A DNA stretch of 64,000 nt from Paenibacillus sp. BK033 (GCF_004345425.1 NZ_SLVP01000003.1:512393-576392), one strand, 5' to 3'; positions 27,046 through 37,116 are shown, counted from the first letter of the stretch. Numbers and translations: made by a program. Notes: generated from the letters alone by a model not told the origin.

Positions 27046-27798
27046 TCAACCTTTCAATACATATTGTTTGATGATCTCGGCAACGCCGTTCTCGTTGTTG
27101 GTGAGCGTCACCGCGTCAGCCGCATCCTTGACCGCCTGCTGCGCGTTGCCCATCGCTACGCCAAGTCCCGCTTCGCGGATCGCCGCAATATCGTTCAAAC
27201 TGTCTCCCGCCGCAACAACCTGCGACATCTCGATGCCAAGCATGACGCATAATTCGCGCAGCGCGCTGGCCTTCGTAATTCCTTTCGGATTAAGCTCGAG
27301 GTTCTCAGTGGAGGAATTCGTAATCTCAAGCGCATCCCACTCGGTAATTTCCTCGAGAATGCGATTGCGGACAACATCATCCTCCGTGTAATAACCAAAC
27401 TTCAGCCAATGATGGTCCTCATACGTCGTTGACGGGTCGATCCACTTCTCAAGGTTGTAAATGCCCGTTGTCGAGTAAGCCCAGAACCAGGTTCCCGCAT
27501 GCCTCAGCGCGAGCTCATGCAGCAGCTTGACGTATACCGGGCTCAGCAAGGTGCGTTTGTGCAGCACATGCGGCTTTTGCCAAATCTCGCTGCCGTTGGC
27601 CGTAATCATCGGAGTCTCCAGCTTCAGCTGCTCCGCAAACGGAAGCGCCCCGCGGAAGCCCCGGCCCGTGGAAAAGCTGACCGTAATGCCGGCATCCAGC
27701 GCCCGTTGAATCCATTCCGCGTTCTCCTCGCTGATCTCGCTCTGGTCATTCAACAGCGTGCCATCCATGTCGAGTGCGACTAATTTGTAATTCCCCAT
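27046..27798 (-). CDS. Cof-type HAD-IIB family phosphatase
   Basis: A 250-residue cytosolic phosphatase with all HAD motifs in order: LVALDMDGTLL (nucleophile Asp about 8), SFSTGRG, the lysine in GITKASALREL and AAGDSLNDIAAIREAG. The C2B cap lies between about 85 and 195. AGGAGG is nine bases before the ATG at 27798; an upstream in-frame start lacks support. Family members dephosphorylate sugar phosphates or flavin and pyridoxal phosphates; the substrate is not predictable here. First gene of the HAD-DUF456-ThuA-flippase run. Confidence 0.88.
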   Translation of the reverse strand: MGNYKLVALDMDGTLLNDQSEISEENAEWIQRALDAGITVSFSTGRGFRGALPFAEQLKLETPMITANGSEIWQKPHVLHKRTLLSPVYVKLLHELALRHAGTWFWAYSTTGIYNLEKWIDPSTTYEDHHWLKFGYYTEDDVVRNRILEEITEWDALEITNSSTENLELNPKGITKASALRELCVMLGIEMSQVVAAGDSLNDIAAIREAGLGVAMGNAQQAVKDAADAVTLTNNENGVAEIIKQYVLKG

Positions 27799-27940
27799 GC
27801 TCGGTATCCTCCTGCCTGTTTCTACTATGCAATATTTTAGCACAGATTAGGGAGATTCCAAATGAAGCGTTTGATATTGTTTTAAACGTTGGGACAAGCT
27901 CGAAGGGTTCAACGAATTGGATCGTTAGTCCATAAAAAAA

Positions 27941-27971
27941 TCCCCTTCCTCGGTTGCCGAAAGAAAGGGGA
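27941..27971 (-). terminator. Terminator of the mnt operon
   Basis: CCCCTT (27942-27947) pairs with AAGGGG (27965-27970), with an inner CGG/CCG pair, followed on the minus strand by seven T. It lies just past the last permease gene. Confidence 0.8.
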
Positions 27972-27986
27972 GCAATGCTTAACTTA

Positions 27987-28859
27987 TTAAGCCGCAAGCT
28001 TGCGAAGGCGGAGCTTCTTGGCTACGACGCCATGCGAAGGCGAGAACAGGAAGGCCAGCGCGAACAGCACGGCTGCCGCGCATACGATGCAGCCTGCAAT
28101 GGAAGCATCAAGCATGACCGCGGCAACGTAACCGCCAAAGACGCTTAGCATGCCGACGCCTACGCTGAGTACGATCATCCGGCCCAGCCGGTCGGTCAAC
28201 AGATAGGCGGTTGCCGCCGGGATGATCAGCATCCCGACAACGAGAATGGCCCCTACGCTTTCGAACGAGCTGACGGTAGCCATCGACACCATTCCCATCA
28301 AGAGGTAATGGAACAGCGCTACCGGAATGCCGCAGGCCGCGGCCAGCGCCGGGTCGAAGGAGCAAAGCTTGAACTGCTTATAGAACAAGCCGATTACCGT
28401 CACAATCACGATCAGCGTTACGCCAAGCAGCCATACCGCTTTGGGCCCAAGATCCACGCCGTTTACGATCCAGGTGTTCCAGTGCACATAAGCGATTTCG
28501 CCGTAAAGAATCGCATCCTGGTCCAGATGGACCTGCCGCGCGAACAGGCTGACCAGGAGGACTCCAATCGCGAACAGAGCGGTAAATACGACTCCGATCG
28601 AGGCGTCTGCCTGCACGCCTTTGTTCTGAAAGAGCTGAATGAGGAAGACGGCAAACAAGCCGCAGGCCATAGCGGCAACCATCATAAGCAGCGAATCCCG
28701 CGAGCCGCTTAGCAGGAAAGCGATAACGATACCCGGCATGACGGAATGGCTGATGGCGTCGCCGATCATGGCCATTTTGCGCAAAACAAGAAAAGCGCCC
28801 AGTATCCCGCTGCAGCTTGCCACCAGCATCCCGGTTAACAGAATCCAGAAGTCGCTCAT
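27987..28859 (-). CDS. mntD: Manganese ABC transporter permease MntD
   Basis: Second membrane subunit of the importer, 290 residues with eight to nine helices of the ABC-3 (ZnuB/MntC) family. Typical segments are RKMAMIGDAISHSVMPGIVI and the ATPase-contact loop CSFDPALAAACGIPVALFHY. Its start overlaps the mntC stop by four bases. Gene order (binding protein, ATPase, two permeases) matches Bacillus mntABCD. Confidence 0.88.
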   Translation of the reverse strand: MSDFWILLTGMLVASCSGILGAFLVLRKMAMIGDAISHSVMPGIVIAFLLSGSRDSLLMMVAAMACGLFAVFLIQLFQNKGVQADASIGVVFTALFAIGVLLVSLFARQVHLDQDAILYGEIAYVHWNTWIVNGVDLGPKAVWLLGVTLIVIVTVIGLFYKQFKLCSFDPALAAACGIPVALFHYLLMGMVSMATVSSFESVGAILVVGMLIIPAATAYLLTDRLGRMIVLSVGVGMLSVFGGYVAAVMLDASIAGCIVCAAAVLFALAFLFSPSHGVVAKKLRLRKLAA

Positions 28860-29812
28860 AACGACGCCTCCTTGTTCAAGCGATCATCCACGGAAGCAGT
28901 CGCCGCCTGCTCCTCATAGCCATAGCCAAGCGACCGCTTCATTCTTTGCTGCACCATTCTCCGGACAAGAATCCCCCGCTTGGTGCCGAACAATAGCGAT
29001 AGCGCAAACAGCAGGGTTGCAGCAAGCACCGTAAGCGGACCGGTCGGCAGGCTGTCTCCCGTCGAGCTGACGATCGCTCCCGAAGCCCCGCTAATCGCGC
29101 CGAACAGGCCGGATACGACTACCATGACGCCAAGACGGTCCGTCCAATACCTGGCGGATACCGCCGGCGTAATGATCAAGGAAGCAACCAGAATGACTCC
29201 CACCGCCTGAATGCCTACGACTACCGCTACAACCATAAGGAACATAAGCAGCTGTTCGAGCAGCGCGACGGGATAGCCGATTCCTTTGGCAAAGCCAGGG
29301 TCAAAAGACACCAGCTTGAACTGTTTGAATAAGAAGTAACAGATCGTCACCAGCAGCAGACTCACGATCGACAGAGTTAGAACATCCGAGCCTACCATTG
29401 AAGCCGCCTGGCCGAACAAAAATTTATCGAGCCCCGCCTGATTGCCGTAGCCGCCATGCTGGACAAGGGTCAACAAGACAATGCCAAGGCCGAAGAAAGA
29501 GGATAATACGATACCCATCGCCGCATCGTGCTTAATGCGCGAATGCCGCGTAATCCAGCCGATCCCGAAGGTTGCCGCAACCCCGGCAAGGCCCGCTCCG
29601 ATCAGAAAGTACAAGATGGACTTGGTACCGGTCAGCATAAAAGCAATACAGATACCCGGAAGGGCGGCATGCGCGAGCGTATCGCCCATCAGGCTTTGCT
29701 TCCGCAGGTAGGAGAAGCAGCCGATAATGCCGCTGCTCAGCCCCAGGAGCGTGCAGCTGATCAGAATCCACTGCATGTTCGGATCCTGGAGAAGCGTCCA
29801 TAACGTATTCAT
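28856..29812 (-). CDS. mntC: Manganese ABC transporter permease MntC
   Basis: First membrane subunit, 318 residues of the ABC-3 family with about nine helices. It has RKQSLMGDTLAHAALPGICI near the N-terminus and VSFDPGFAKGIGYPVALLEQ as the coupling loop. A charged tail of about 40 residues follows the last helix. Ten bases after the ATPase gene and coupled to mntD by ATGA. Confidence 0.88.
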   Translation of the reverse strand: MNTLWTLLQDPNMQWILISCTLLGLSSGIIGCFSYLRKQSLMGDTLAHAALPGICIAFMLTGTKSILYFLIGAGLAGVAATFGIGWITRHSRIKHDAAMGIVLSSFFGLGIVLLTLVQHGGYGNQAGLDKFLFGQAASMVGSDVLTLSIVSLLLVTICYFLFKQFKLVSFDPGFAKGIGYPVALLEQLLMFLMVVAVVVGIQAVGVILVASLIITPAVSARYWTDRLGVMVVVSGLFGAISGASGAIVSSTGDSLPTGPLTVLAATLLFALSLLFGTKRGILVRRMVQQRMKRSLGYGYEEQAATASVDDRLNKEASL

Positions 29813-29822
29813 ATCCGTTCAC

Positions 29823-30635
29823 TCACCCTTTCGCGCTGTCCGTCTTCGCCAGGCTGTTTCTGTCCAGGAACGCTAGTCGGCCGCCATACGTGCGCTGCAG
29901 CAATTCCTGATTAAACACCTCTTTTGTCTTGCCGTACGCAACGAGCTCTACATTCAGCAAAAGGACGGAATCAAAATATTCCTCTACCGTCGCAAGGTCA
30001 TGATGGACGACAATAACGGTCTTTCCCTGCCGCTTCAGCTCCTGCAGCAGCGTAATGATAGCCTTCTCCGTAGCGGCATCCACACCGGCGAACGGTTCAT
30101 CCATAAAGTACAGGCTTGCATCCTGGGCTAGCGCGCGGGCGAGAAATACCCGCTGCTGCTGCCCGCCGGACAGCTGGCTGATCTGGCGGGAGGCAAAGTC
30201 CGCCATGCCAACCTTGGCCAGACATTCCATTGCAATCGCACGCTCCTTCGCACCCGGGCGTCCGAATAAGCCGAGATGTCCGTACCTGCCCATCATAACG
30301 ACATCCAGCGCATTGGTCGGGAAATCCCAATCGACGGATTCGCGCTGCGGCACATAGCCAACCAGCTTGCGCTGCTGTTTATAAGGCTTGCCGTATACGA
30401 GCACCTCTCCGCCAAGTCGGGGAATAAGACCAAGCGCAGCCTTCATCATCGTTGATTTGCCGGCGCCGTTAGGGCCGATAACTCCAATCAGCTCCCCTTC
30501 CGTTACGGTGAAGGAGACGCCGCGCAATACCGGCTTTTTCTGATAGGCCGCGCTAAGCCCTCTTATCGTTAATGGAGGTGCGGCATCCTCCCGCTCCCTT
30601 ACGGATAATGCAGGCTGTACTTGTGCTTCTGACAT
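29823..30635 (-). CDS. mntB: Manganese ABC transporter ATP-binding protein MntB
   Basis: ATPase subunit, 270 residues. Walker A is IGPNGAGKSTMMKA, the Q loop includes VPQRESVDWDFP (a signature of the zinc/manganese subfamily), the signature is LSGGQQQR, and Walker B is LYFMDEPFAGVD with the switch histidine in VVHHD. The ATG at 30635 has AAAGGGAG about 8 bases upstream. It directly follows mntA (23-base gap). Confidence 0.9.
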   Translation of the reverse strand: MSEAQVQPALSVREREDAAPPLTIRGLSAAYQKKPVLRGVSFTVTEGELIGVIGPNGAGKSTMMKAALGLIPRLGGEVLVYGKPYKQQRKLVGYVPQRESVDWDFPTNALDVVMMGRYGHLGLFGRPGAKERAIAMECLAKVGMADFASRQISQLSGGQQQRVFLARALAQDASLYFMDEPFAGVDAATEKAIITLLQELKRQGKTVIVVHHDLATVEEYFDSVLLLNVELVAYGKTKEVFNQELLQRTYGGRLAFLDRNSLAKTDSAKG

Positions 30636-30658
30636 GAACAACACTCCCTTTCCTTCGT

Positions 30659-31624
30659 TTATCTCAACGCCTGAACAACGGTATCCACGTTATGTCTGAC
30701 CATCCCGATGTACGTTCCTTCCACGGTACCGGCTTCCCCCATCGCATCGGAGAAAAGCTCGCCGCCAATCGTTACCTCGTGTCCCATCGAACGCGCGCCT
30801 TGGATGACGGACTCAATCGCTTTCTTTGGCACGCTGGACTCGATAAAGACCGCTTTGATCTTGTTCTCCACCAAAAAATCGCGCAAGGAGCTGACATCCT
30901 TCGAGCCATACTCCGACATGGTGTTCATTCCTTGCAGCCCCGTGACCTCAAGTCCATATTCGTCGCCAAAATAACCAAACGCGTCATGGGCGGTCACGAG
31001 TATCCTTCTCTCCTCCGGAATCGATTGAATTTGCTCGGTAACGTAACGGTCCAGCTCCTCCAGCTTCCCGATATATGCAGCAGACCGTGCTTGGTAGCCC
31101 TCCGCATGAACCGGATCCTTTTCCGCGAGACTGTCCCGGATCACCTCCGCTGCCGAAATCCACATTTTCACGTTAAACCAGATATGAGGGTCATGCGCTT
31201 GGCTGCCTCCGCCCGGGAACGACCGCAGCTCCGATTCCGGTATGCGAGACGAGATCGCTACGGTAGGCTTACGCTTCTCCAGCTTCTCGAACATCTCCGC
31301 CATTTTCCCTTCCAGATGCAGCCCGTTATAAAAAATAATGTCCGCCCGGTCAAGCTTCTTCACGTCGCCATAGGACGCTTTATACAAATGCGGGTCAACG
31401 CCCGAGCCCATCAGTCCGGTAACCACGACATCCTCTCCGCCTATTTCCCGGGCCGCGTCGGCAATCATGCCGGTTGTAGCCGTTACCTTCAATTTTCCCT
31501 TGCCCGCATATCCGTCGTGCTCCCCGATCCCGCAGGCCGTTACCAGTAAAGCACTTACCGCCAAAAATAACAGGGTCATTATAAACCGCTTTATCGCGGA
31601 GTTTGGCTTTTTCGAAAACCGCAT
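30659..31624 (-). CDS. mntA: Manganese-binding lipoprotein MntA
   Basis: Solute-binding lipoprotein (cluster A-I/ZnuA fold) of 321 residues, lipobox VTAC (Cys about 31). Metal ligands expected for this fold are in GVDPHLYKAS, DPHIWFNV and the acidic residues of FIESSVPKKAIE and GGELFSDAMGE. The sequence follows Bacillus MntA closely in these blocks (GLHLEGKM, VTAHDAFGYFG). It lacks the long His-rich loop typical of zinc-specific ZnuA, which favours manganese. First gene of mntABCD. An MntR site would be expected upstream, but I could not identify one with confidence. Confidence 0.88.
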   Translation of the reverse strand: MRFSKKPNSAIKRFIMTLLFLAVSALLVTACGIGEHDGYAGKGKLKVTATTGMIADAAREIGGEDVVVTGLMGSGVDPHLYKASYGDVKKLDRADIIFYNGLHLEGKMAEMFEKLEKRKPTVAISSRIPESELRSFPGGGSQAHDPHIWFNVKMWISAAEVIRDSLAEKDPVHAEGYQARSAAYIGKLEELDRYVTEQIQSIPEERRILVTAHDAFGYFGDEYGLEVTGLQGMNTMSEYGSKDVSSLRDFLVENKIKAVFIESSVPKKAIESVIQGARSMGHEVTIGGELFSDAMGEAGTVEGTYIGMVRHNVDTVVQALR

Positions 31625-31770
31625 ACCATTTCCCCCATCCTTGAGTTTTACCCGTGTTTTGCCTGGACGAACATTAGTTAGCTCAACGCCTCTTTGTTTA
31701 TACTATTCAAAAGTGTTTCACTGATGCAACATTTCTTACGAAATTTGTCTATATAAAGTTTCAAAAAAAA

Positions 31771-31812
31771 AGCTGCTCCCGAAGATTCTTTTTCGAATCT
31801 CCGGAAACAGCT
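31771..31812 (-). terminator. Terminator of the class B PBP gene
   Basis: A long imperfect stem (31771-31788 with 31795-31812, core GAAGATTC/GAATCT) is followed by ten T on the minus strand. Confidence 0.8.
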
Positions 31813-31827
31813 TCACAGCGCTTCTTA

Positions 31828-33888
31828 TTATTGGGCTGTACCCGTTGTACCGTTAGTACCGGTATTTGCCGTATTGTTCGCTTGGTCCTTCAGCTTGCCC
31901 GGCGTGCCGTTCAAGCCAACCTCGTAATCGTAAGCATCGAAAATTTTCCGTGCGATTGGAGCCGCGCCCCAGCCGCCAAACTCGCCGTCCGGAATAACAA
32001 CCGCTACGGCCAGCTTCGGATTTTCCCTTGGCGCATAAGCGATAAATACCGCATTATCCGCACGGCGGCCGGCTACGTCAGACTGTGCCGTACCTGTTTT
32101 CCTCTCGTACGTGTACGTTACGCCATCAAAGCCTTGAACGTTAACCCGTGACATGCCGTCCTCGATTTCGTTCCAATAAGCTTCGGGGAACTCGACCGTG
32201 TTCAGTACTTCCGGCTTAAACGTCTGAACCACATTGCCGTCCGCGTCTTTAATCTGGTTGACGAATTGCGGCTTCATCCGCTTGCCGTGGTTTGCGAGCA
32301 TGGACGCGTATTGCACGAGCTGCAGCGGCGTGTAACGCGCTTGCTGGCCAAACGCCGCCCGCACAAGAGCGGACTGGGAACTGGCCGTTTGCTGCTCGTG
32401 GTAGTAGTCGATCGTGCCTTTGGATTCGCCTCTTAGACCGCTGCCGGTCAAGACGCCAAGCCCAAATTGCTTCATGTAATTATCCCACACGTCGACGCCT
32501 TTTTTGCCGTATTTCTCATAAAGATTGTTGCCTACCATCTTTGCCATAAACGGGTTGGAGGAATGGGCAATCGCCGATGCCGGGTCCAGCAAGCCGTAAG
32601 CATGGTTCGAGGCGTTGCCGATCCGTACTTCATGGCCTTTGGCGCCAAAGAAGTAAGCGCCGTTATCGTAATACGTGCTTGTCGTCGTAAACAGCTTCTC
32701 ATTCAAACCGATCAGAATGGACAGCGGCTTCATCGTCGAGCCGGGAGGTACCAAGGACGACGGATGCTGATTCCGTTCTTTTTCGGTTTCGTAATGAGGG
32801 AATACCTCTCTGATCGTCCCGTTGTTTAGAACAGAAGAGAAGTTTTTATAGTCTTCGTTGCTGATCTTGCCGCCCGCCCAAATATTCGGGTCGTAATCCG
32901 GCATGCTCGCCATTGCGACGACTTTACCGGTGTTTACTTCCATCGCGACGGCGAAGCCGATCTTCGCGTATTCGGCACGCTCCGCTTTATTGGTCGACGT
33001 GCTGATTTTCTTAATCTGGTCGACAATCGCCTGCTCCGTCGTTAATTGCACGTTGCGGTTGATCGTCAGGTACAGGTCATCGCCCTTTTTCGGGTTGGTA
33101 ATCTGTACGGGACCTATGATCCGCTCCGCGTTATTAACCGGATAAGTTTTCAGACCGTTTTTGCCGCGCAAAATATCCTGGTACATATATTCAAGGCCGT
33201 CAAAACCAACGTCCTCGTCATCCAGATATTGAAGCTGCGGATCCTCTTCGTTCCCTTTATCCTTATAGAAATCAAGCGTATCCCGGACGCCTCTGAATTT
33301 CTTCAAATAGCCGACCAATTGCACAGCTACCGAATCATTCGTATAATTGCGTACGCTTTCCTCAACGATATCGATCCCTTTGAATTCCGACTTGTGTTCG
33401 CTAAAGTAAGCGATCTCCTGCTCCGTTAAGCCGGTTTTTATCCGCCGCGGGGTAGAAATCGTATTCCGGCGGAAATCCAAGTCCATCTGACGGATAATAT
33501 CCTCGACCGTCATTTGTTTTTCAGGAGTTTTATCGCCTTTTTCTTTAAAAACGGCAGCCAGCTTTGCGGCAATCGCTTCCGCATCCCCGTCCTTGAAATC
33601 AGGCGAAATCGTGAAATAGAGCGATTGCGTTGATGTCGAATAGGCAATCGGATTGCCGGACGAATCGTAAATATTGCCGCGGATCGGAGCGATTTTTACG
33701 CTTCTGGTGCTCTTCTGGCTGCCTTGCGCGCTCAGCTTCGGGCCTTCGACGAACTGCAAGATAGCAAGCTGAATAATAAGAACGCTAAATAGTCCAAATA
33801 CGATAAAGAAGAAAAAGTTCAAACGAAACGAGAAATGACGCCGATTCGTTATTTCCCGTTTCTGCGGATCATCATGCAACCTGTTCAC
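31828..33888 (-). CDS. Class B penicillin-binding protein (PBP2/PbpA-type transpeptidase)
   Basis: Peptidoglycan transpeptidase of 686 residues. A single membrane helix (about 24-48) is followed by an N-terminal dimerisation domain and the penicillin-binding domain. The active-site motifs are in order: STMK (PPGSTMKPL), SSN (AIAHSSNPF) and KTG (YERKTGTAQS). The C-terminus ends with a Thr/Asn/Gly-rich tail. The predicted start is GTG at 33888 but the ribosome site AAGAGG overlaps it, so a TTG three codons later is an alternative. A transglutaminase-domain gene lies 18 bases upstream, suggesting co-transcription. It resembles the elongation-type PBPs (PbpA/PbpH). Confidence 0.9.
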   Translation of the reverse strand: MNRLHDDPQKREITNRRHFSFRLNFFFFIVFGLFSVLIIQLAILQFVEGPKLSAQGSQKSTRSVKIAPIRGNIYDSSGNPIAYSTSTQSLYFTISPDFKDGDAEAIAAKLAAVFKEKGDKTPEKQMTVEDIIRQMDLDFRRNTISTPRRIKTGLTEQEIAYFSEHKSEFKGIDIVEESVRNYTNDSVAVQLVGYLKKFRGVRDTLDFYKDKGNEEDPQLQYLDDEDVGFDGLEYMYQDILRGKNGLKTYPVNNAERIIGPVQITNPKKGDDLYLTINRNVQLTTEQAIVDQIKKISTSTNKAERAEYAKIGFAVAMEVNTGKVVAMASMPDYDPNIWAGGKISNEDYKNFSSVLNNGTIREVFPHYETEKERNQHPSSLVPPGSTMKPLSILIGLNEKLFTTTSTYYDNGAYFFGAKGHEVRIGNASNHAYGLLDPASAIAHSSNPFMAKMVGNNLYEKYGKKGVDVWDNYMKQFGLGVLTGSGLRGESKGTIDYYHEQQTASSQSALVRAAFGQQARYTPLQLVQYASMLANHGKRMKPQFVNQIKDADGNVVQTFKPEVLNTVEFPEAYWNEIEDGMSRVNVQGFDGVTYTYERKTGTAQSDVAGRRADNAVFIAYAPRENPKLAVAVVIPDGEFGGWGAAPIARKIFDAYDYEVGLNGTPGKLKDQANNTANTGTNGTTGTAQ

Positions 33889-33906
33889 CTCTTGTCCAAT
33901 TCTAAC

Positions 33907-35055
33907 TTAAACGGCCCGGATATGAGTCTTGTCGAAATCAACCGGGTTAAACCAATCGCCGGAGGATGCCCATGTCGCATCAAGCGGAATCCAGGCACTG
34001 CCTACCTTCACTTCGTTCCAGGCATGCGGCCCGGAGCCTCCGCGCCCGTCAAGCCCCGTGCCGGTAACGACCTTCACGTCCAGGCCCGACGCACGCGCCA
34101 TCACGGCGTACAGCCTGGCTACGTCGATGCATACGCCTTTGCGCGTTGCAAACGTCTCCTCCGGATTCTGTTCCTTCCATACTCCGTTGTCTACATAATT
34201 ATTAGCCTTGTCCCAGTCATATGCGATTCGGCTGCCGAGCCAGTCATACAAAGCCCTTGCCTTTTCTTCATCGCTATTCTTGTCCTTCGTAATCTGCAAG
34301 GCTGCCTGCTCAATGTCCGACGGGATATTGTAGTCGATTATCTCGTATTTGCGCTGCAGCACATTCTGGAACTCTTCCTGCACGGCTTCCGCCAGAACGG
34401 GCCCGCGTCCGGCCAGCATATCTCCGGCAACCGGCTCAAGAACATCCGATGCCTTCATGTATAACGGAGATTGCTGAATCAATCCGGACCAGAGGCCGTT
34501 AGGAGCCAGCGAGACATAAATAAACAAAGCGGCTACGAATACGAATGCCCGCCCCGCTCCGTGAACCGTGCCGAAAACCGCACCCGCCGCGCGGCTTGCC
34601 GCTCCTCCACCCGGAAGACGCTCCATGCTCTCGTGTCTGCCGCGCTGCTGTCTGCCGGCAAACAAAGTCTCCAGCAGCGGCGCAAGAAAGGAAGCGGCCA
34701 GCCGCAGCAGCAAATACGAGAGCAAAAACAGGATGCCGTACCGGAGCAGGGCGAAATCGCGCAGGCTTGTTATAAACGTATACCAAGCTTGGGAGGTTGC
34801 ACCCATTTCCTTCTGCGGCACGGTTACATGCCCGCTGAGCCAATCCGCTGCGAGCGGAGACAAGCTGCCCGCGATTTTCCCGGCCAGCACAAGACACACG
34901 ATTAACAGAATGCCGTCCCATACAAAAAAGAAAAGGCGCCTCGCTGAACCCGACGCGCCTCTTCTCATTCCTTGCAGCAGCGAAACCAGCAGAAGGAGAA
35001 GAACGATAAGCGAGACCGGTTCCCAGGCCGTCCCTGCGCGAATCCATTCCATCAT
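33907..35055 (-). CDS. Membrane protein with extracellular transglutaminase-like domain
   Basis: A 382-residue protein. The N-terminal ~190 residues hold five or so hydrophobic helices, with basic clusters (MRRGASGSARR). The C-terminal domain has the papain-like transglutaminase triad: Cys in TRKGVCIDVARLYAVM, His in SGPHAWNEVKV and Asp in IPLDATWAS. Such domains may crosslink or cleave peptides; in bacteria many act as proteases. The position immediately upstream of a PBP suggests an envelope function (inference). AAGGAGG lies 8 bases before the ATG. Confidence 0.82.
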   Translation of the reverse strand: MMEWIRAGTAWEPVSLIVLLLLLVSLLQGMRRGASGSARRLFFFVWDGILLIVCLVLAGKIAGSLSPLAADWLSGHVTVPQKEMGATSQAWYTFITSLRDFALLRYGILFLLSYLLLRLAASFLAPLLETLFAGRQQRGRHESMERLPGGGAASRAAGAVFGTVHGAGRAFVFVAALFIYVSLAPNGLWSGLIQQSPLYMKASDVLEPVAGDMLAGRGPVLAEAVQEEFQNVLQRKYEIIDYNIPSDIEQAALQITKDKNSDEEKARALYDWLGSRIAYDWDKANNYVDNGVWKEQNPEETFATRKGVCIDVARLYAVMARASGLDVKVVTGTGLDGRGGSGPHAWNEVKVGSAWIPLDATWASSGDWFNPVDFDKTHIRAV

Positions 35056-35108
35056 CTTTTGCCCCTCCTTGCCTCTACCTGCATTGCGTTGTTGTATTTG
35101 TTCTCTAT

Positions 35109-35570
35109 CTATACTTTACCATTGGCCTTCGCTTGATCGATAAGCGCCTGAATGGTTGAATCTATTTTCATCGTACCAACCGATTTGCCGCGGAATTTTA
35201 CGTTCACTTCACCGGAGCCGGGAACACCTGTCAATTCCAGATTCTCGGTTTTCACGGTAAAGGTTCCGTCGGAATTCGAGGTAAACGTTGCTTTATCCAC
35301 TTCTCCCGCCATGGCCGATACGGCTTCCTGCTTCAGGCTGTCGATCGCCTGCGTGCCAATCGATTTCACGTCATCCAGCGTATATCCGCTGTAAGCGACA
35401 ATACCGACAACAATGACGAGCACCAGTGCCCATTTCACGAAGGTCTTAACGACTCGGATAATAAAGAGCAGTACAACCAGAGCAATGACAAGCACCAGCC
35501 AATGATCCTGCAGGAACGTGCTCCATGCATCCCAATCGTAGCCGGAAAAATCAAAGTAATTTTTCAACAA
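35109..35570 (-). CDS. Small membrane-anchored hypothetical protein
   Basis: A 153-residue protein I do not recognise. Two hydrophobic segments near the N-terminus (about 28-46 and 52-70) separated by a short basic loop are followed by a soluble domain of ~80 residues with an alternating beta pattern (TFTVKTENLELTGV, EVNVKFRGKSVGTMKID). The start is TTG at 35570 with GGGAGGG eight bases upstream. It lies upstream of the transglutaminase gene on the same strand. Confidence 0.65.
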   Translation of the reverse strand: MLKNYFDFSGYDWDAWSTFLQDHWLVLVIALVVLLFIIRVVKTFVKWALVLVIVVGIVAYSGYTLDDVKSIGTQAIDSLKQEAVSAMAGEVDKATFTSNSDGTFTVKTENLELTGVPGSGEVNVKFRGKSVGTMKIDSTIQALIDQAKANGKV

Positions 35571-35809
35571 ACAATCCCTCCCAAAAAGAATTATCTACAC
35601 AAGCAGGCGGGATTTTGCTTACACTGTGGTAATTTCTCAGTTCGTAAGCATTAGCCCTATTATAACTCGCGCAATGTCCTATTATCAAACATTATAACCC
35701 ACCCAGAATATGCCGTAAACGTAAGGCTCATATCCGCGCCGAAAGACATATCCTGTCCATCTTTCACGTACAAGTAAATTAAGAGGATATGCAAGGAGGA
35801 ACATGGCCG

Positions 35810-36970
35810 TTGAAAACCGCAATCTGGCTTTATCTATTTCTGTTCGTCGCTTTCTTTGATCTGCATGCGCAGTACCCGATCCTTACGCCCTTCGCCATCT
35901 CCCTTGGCGCGGCACCCTCCTTCATCGGACTGATGATGGGCATGTACTCCATCACCCACCTGCCGGGCAATATTATGGCCGGATACGGGGTTGACCGGTT
36001 CGGAAGCAGATTGTTTATCGTATTCAGCCTGATGGGCGCGGGCGTTGTGCTGTTGTTTCAATCCAAAGTAACCGATCCGTGGCAGCTGCTGGTGCTCCGC
36101 TCGATCAGCGGATTCGTGCTGGCCTTTCTGTCTCCCGCCTGTCTTGCCCTGCTGGCCCGTATCTCAAGCGACGTAACCAAGCAAGGCAAATTTATGGCCG
36201 GCAACGGACTGGTGCATACGCTGGCCACGGTTGTCTCTCCGGCAGCCGGCGCGTATCTGGTTGCCAGAATCGGGTTCACAACCGCTTTTTATCTACTCGG
36301 CTGGGTGCTCATTATTACCGCGGTCTGCGCCTTGTTTTTCATCCGGGATATTAAGGCCGCGCCTGCCGCCCAGGTTGAGCCCGCGCCAAGCAGTGCGAAG
36401 CCTGTTCTGAACGAAGGGACTCCCATCCCTTGGCTGGTGTTCCTTCTGCCGGTTGCCATGAGCTGCGCGCAAGGCATCCTCTCGTTCGAGCTGCCGCTGA
36501 TGGCGACGTCCTCGGAGGGCATGATGGAGACCGGCATTCTGTTCTCCGTCGTCAGCATCGGCGCGTTGATTACGCTCAGCATGCTTTTCTTAAATAAGCT
36601 TTCATCTTATTACCGGACCTTGTGGGGGGCGCTTGGACTAGCTCTCGTTTACTTTACGATCGCTGCCCAACCCCCGCTGCCCTTCTTTATGCTACTGCTA
36701 TTTGTCGGAATGGCCAAGGGCATCGTTCTTCCGGCTATCTCAACCCTGCTTATCGAGCTTAGCGGCGGCGCCAAGTACGGCCGTACCTTCTCGGTTCTTT
36801 CCATCGCCTACTCGGTTGGCGCCTTCCTTGGACCAATGCTTGCCGGCCATCTGCGGGACAATCTGTCCCCTTACTATCTTGCCTTTCTTGGACTGATGAT
36901 TGGCGTCTGCGTATTGCCCTTTCACCGCAGAAAAACTACGCTCACACCCATTTTTCCCAAGTCTAGGTGA
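35810..36970 (+). CDS. MFS transporter
   Basis: Major facilitator of about 386 residues with 12 predicted helices and the family motif between helices 2 and 3 (GYGVDRFGSR). A longer frame opens with ATG at 35789, but AGGAGG (35794-35799) lies inside that extension and is 10 bases from an in-frame TTG at 35810, so TTG is the likelier start. Substrate unknown. It stands alone on the plus strand. Confidence 0.85.
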   Translation: MKTAIWLYLFLFVAFFDLHAQYPILTPFAISLGAAPSFIGLMMGMYSITHLPGNIMAGYGVDRFGSRLFIVFSLMGAGVVLLFQSKVTDPWQLLVLRSISGFVLAFLSPACLALLARISSDVTKQGKFMAGNGLVHTLATVVSPAAGAYLVARIGFTTAFYLLGWVLIITAVCALFFIRDIKAAPAAQVEPAPSSAKPVLNEGTPIPWLVFLLPVAMSCAQGILSFELPLMATSSEGMMETGILFSVVSIGALITLSMLFLNKLSSYYRTLWGALGLALVYFTIAAQPPLPFFMLLLFVGMAKGIVLPAISTLLIELSGGAKYGRTFSVLSIAYSVGAFLGPMLAGHLRDNLSPYYLAFLGLMIGVCVLPFHRRKTTLTPIFPKSR

Positions 36971-37116
36971 ATGCACAAGGCCATTCGCTCACCCGGGCAT
37001 ATAATGCACTATGTCAGGTGGCCACGAAGGACGGATGTTCCGGAAGGACGGCTGCTCCGGAAGGAACATTACCCGGTCGACATGACGTTGAAGCTTGCTA
37101 GAGAGGGGTGACTTAG

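Noticed and set aside
31660..31690. Possible MntR/DtxR-like site (ATTAGTTAGCTCAAC) upstream of mntA
   Set aside because: It fits the DtxR-type consensus only with a deletion and lacks symmetry, so it is not reported as an operator.
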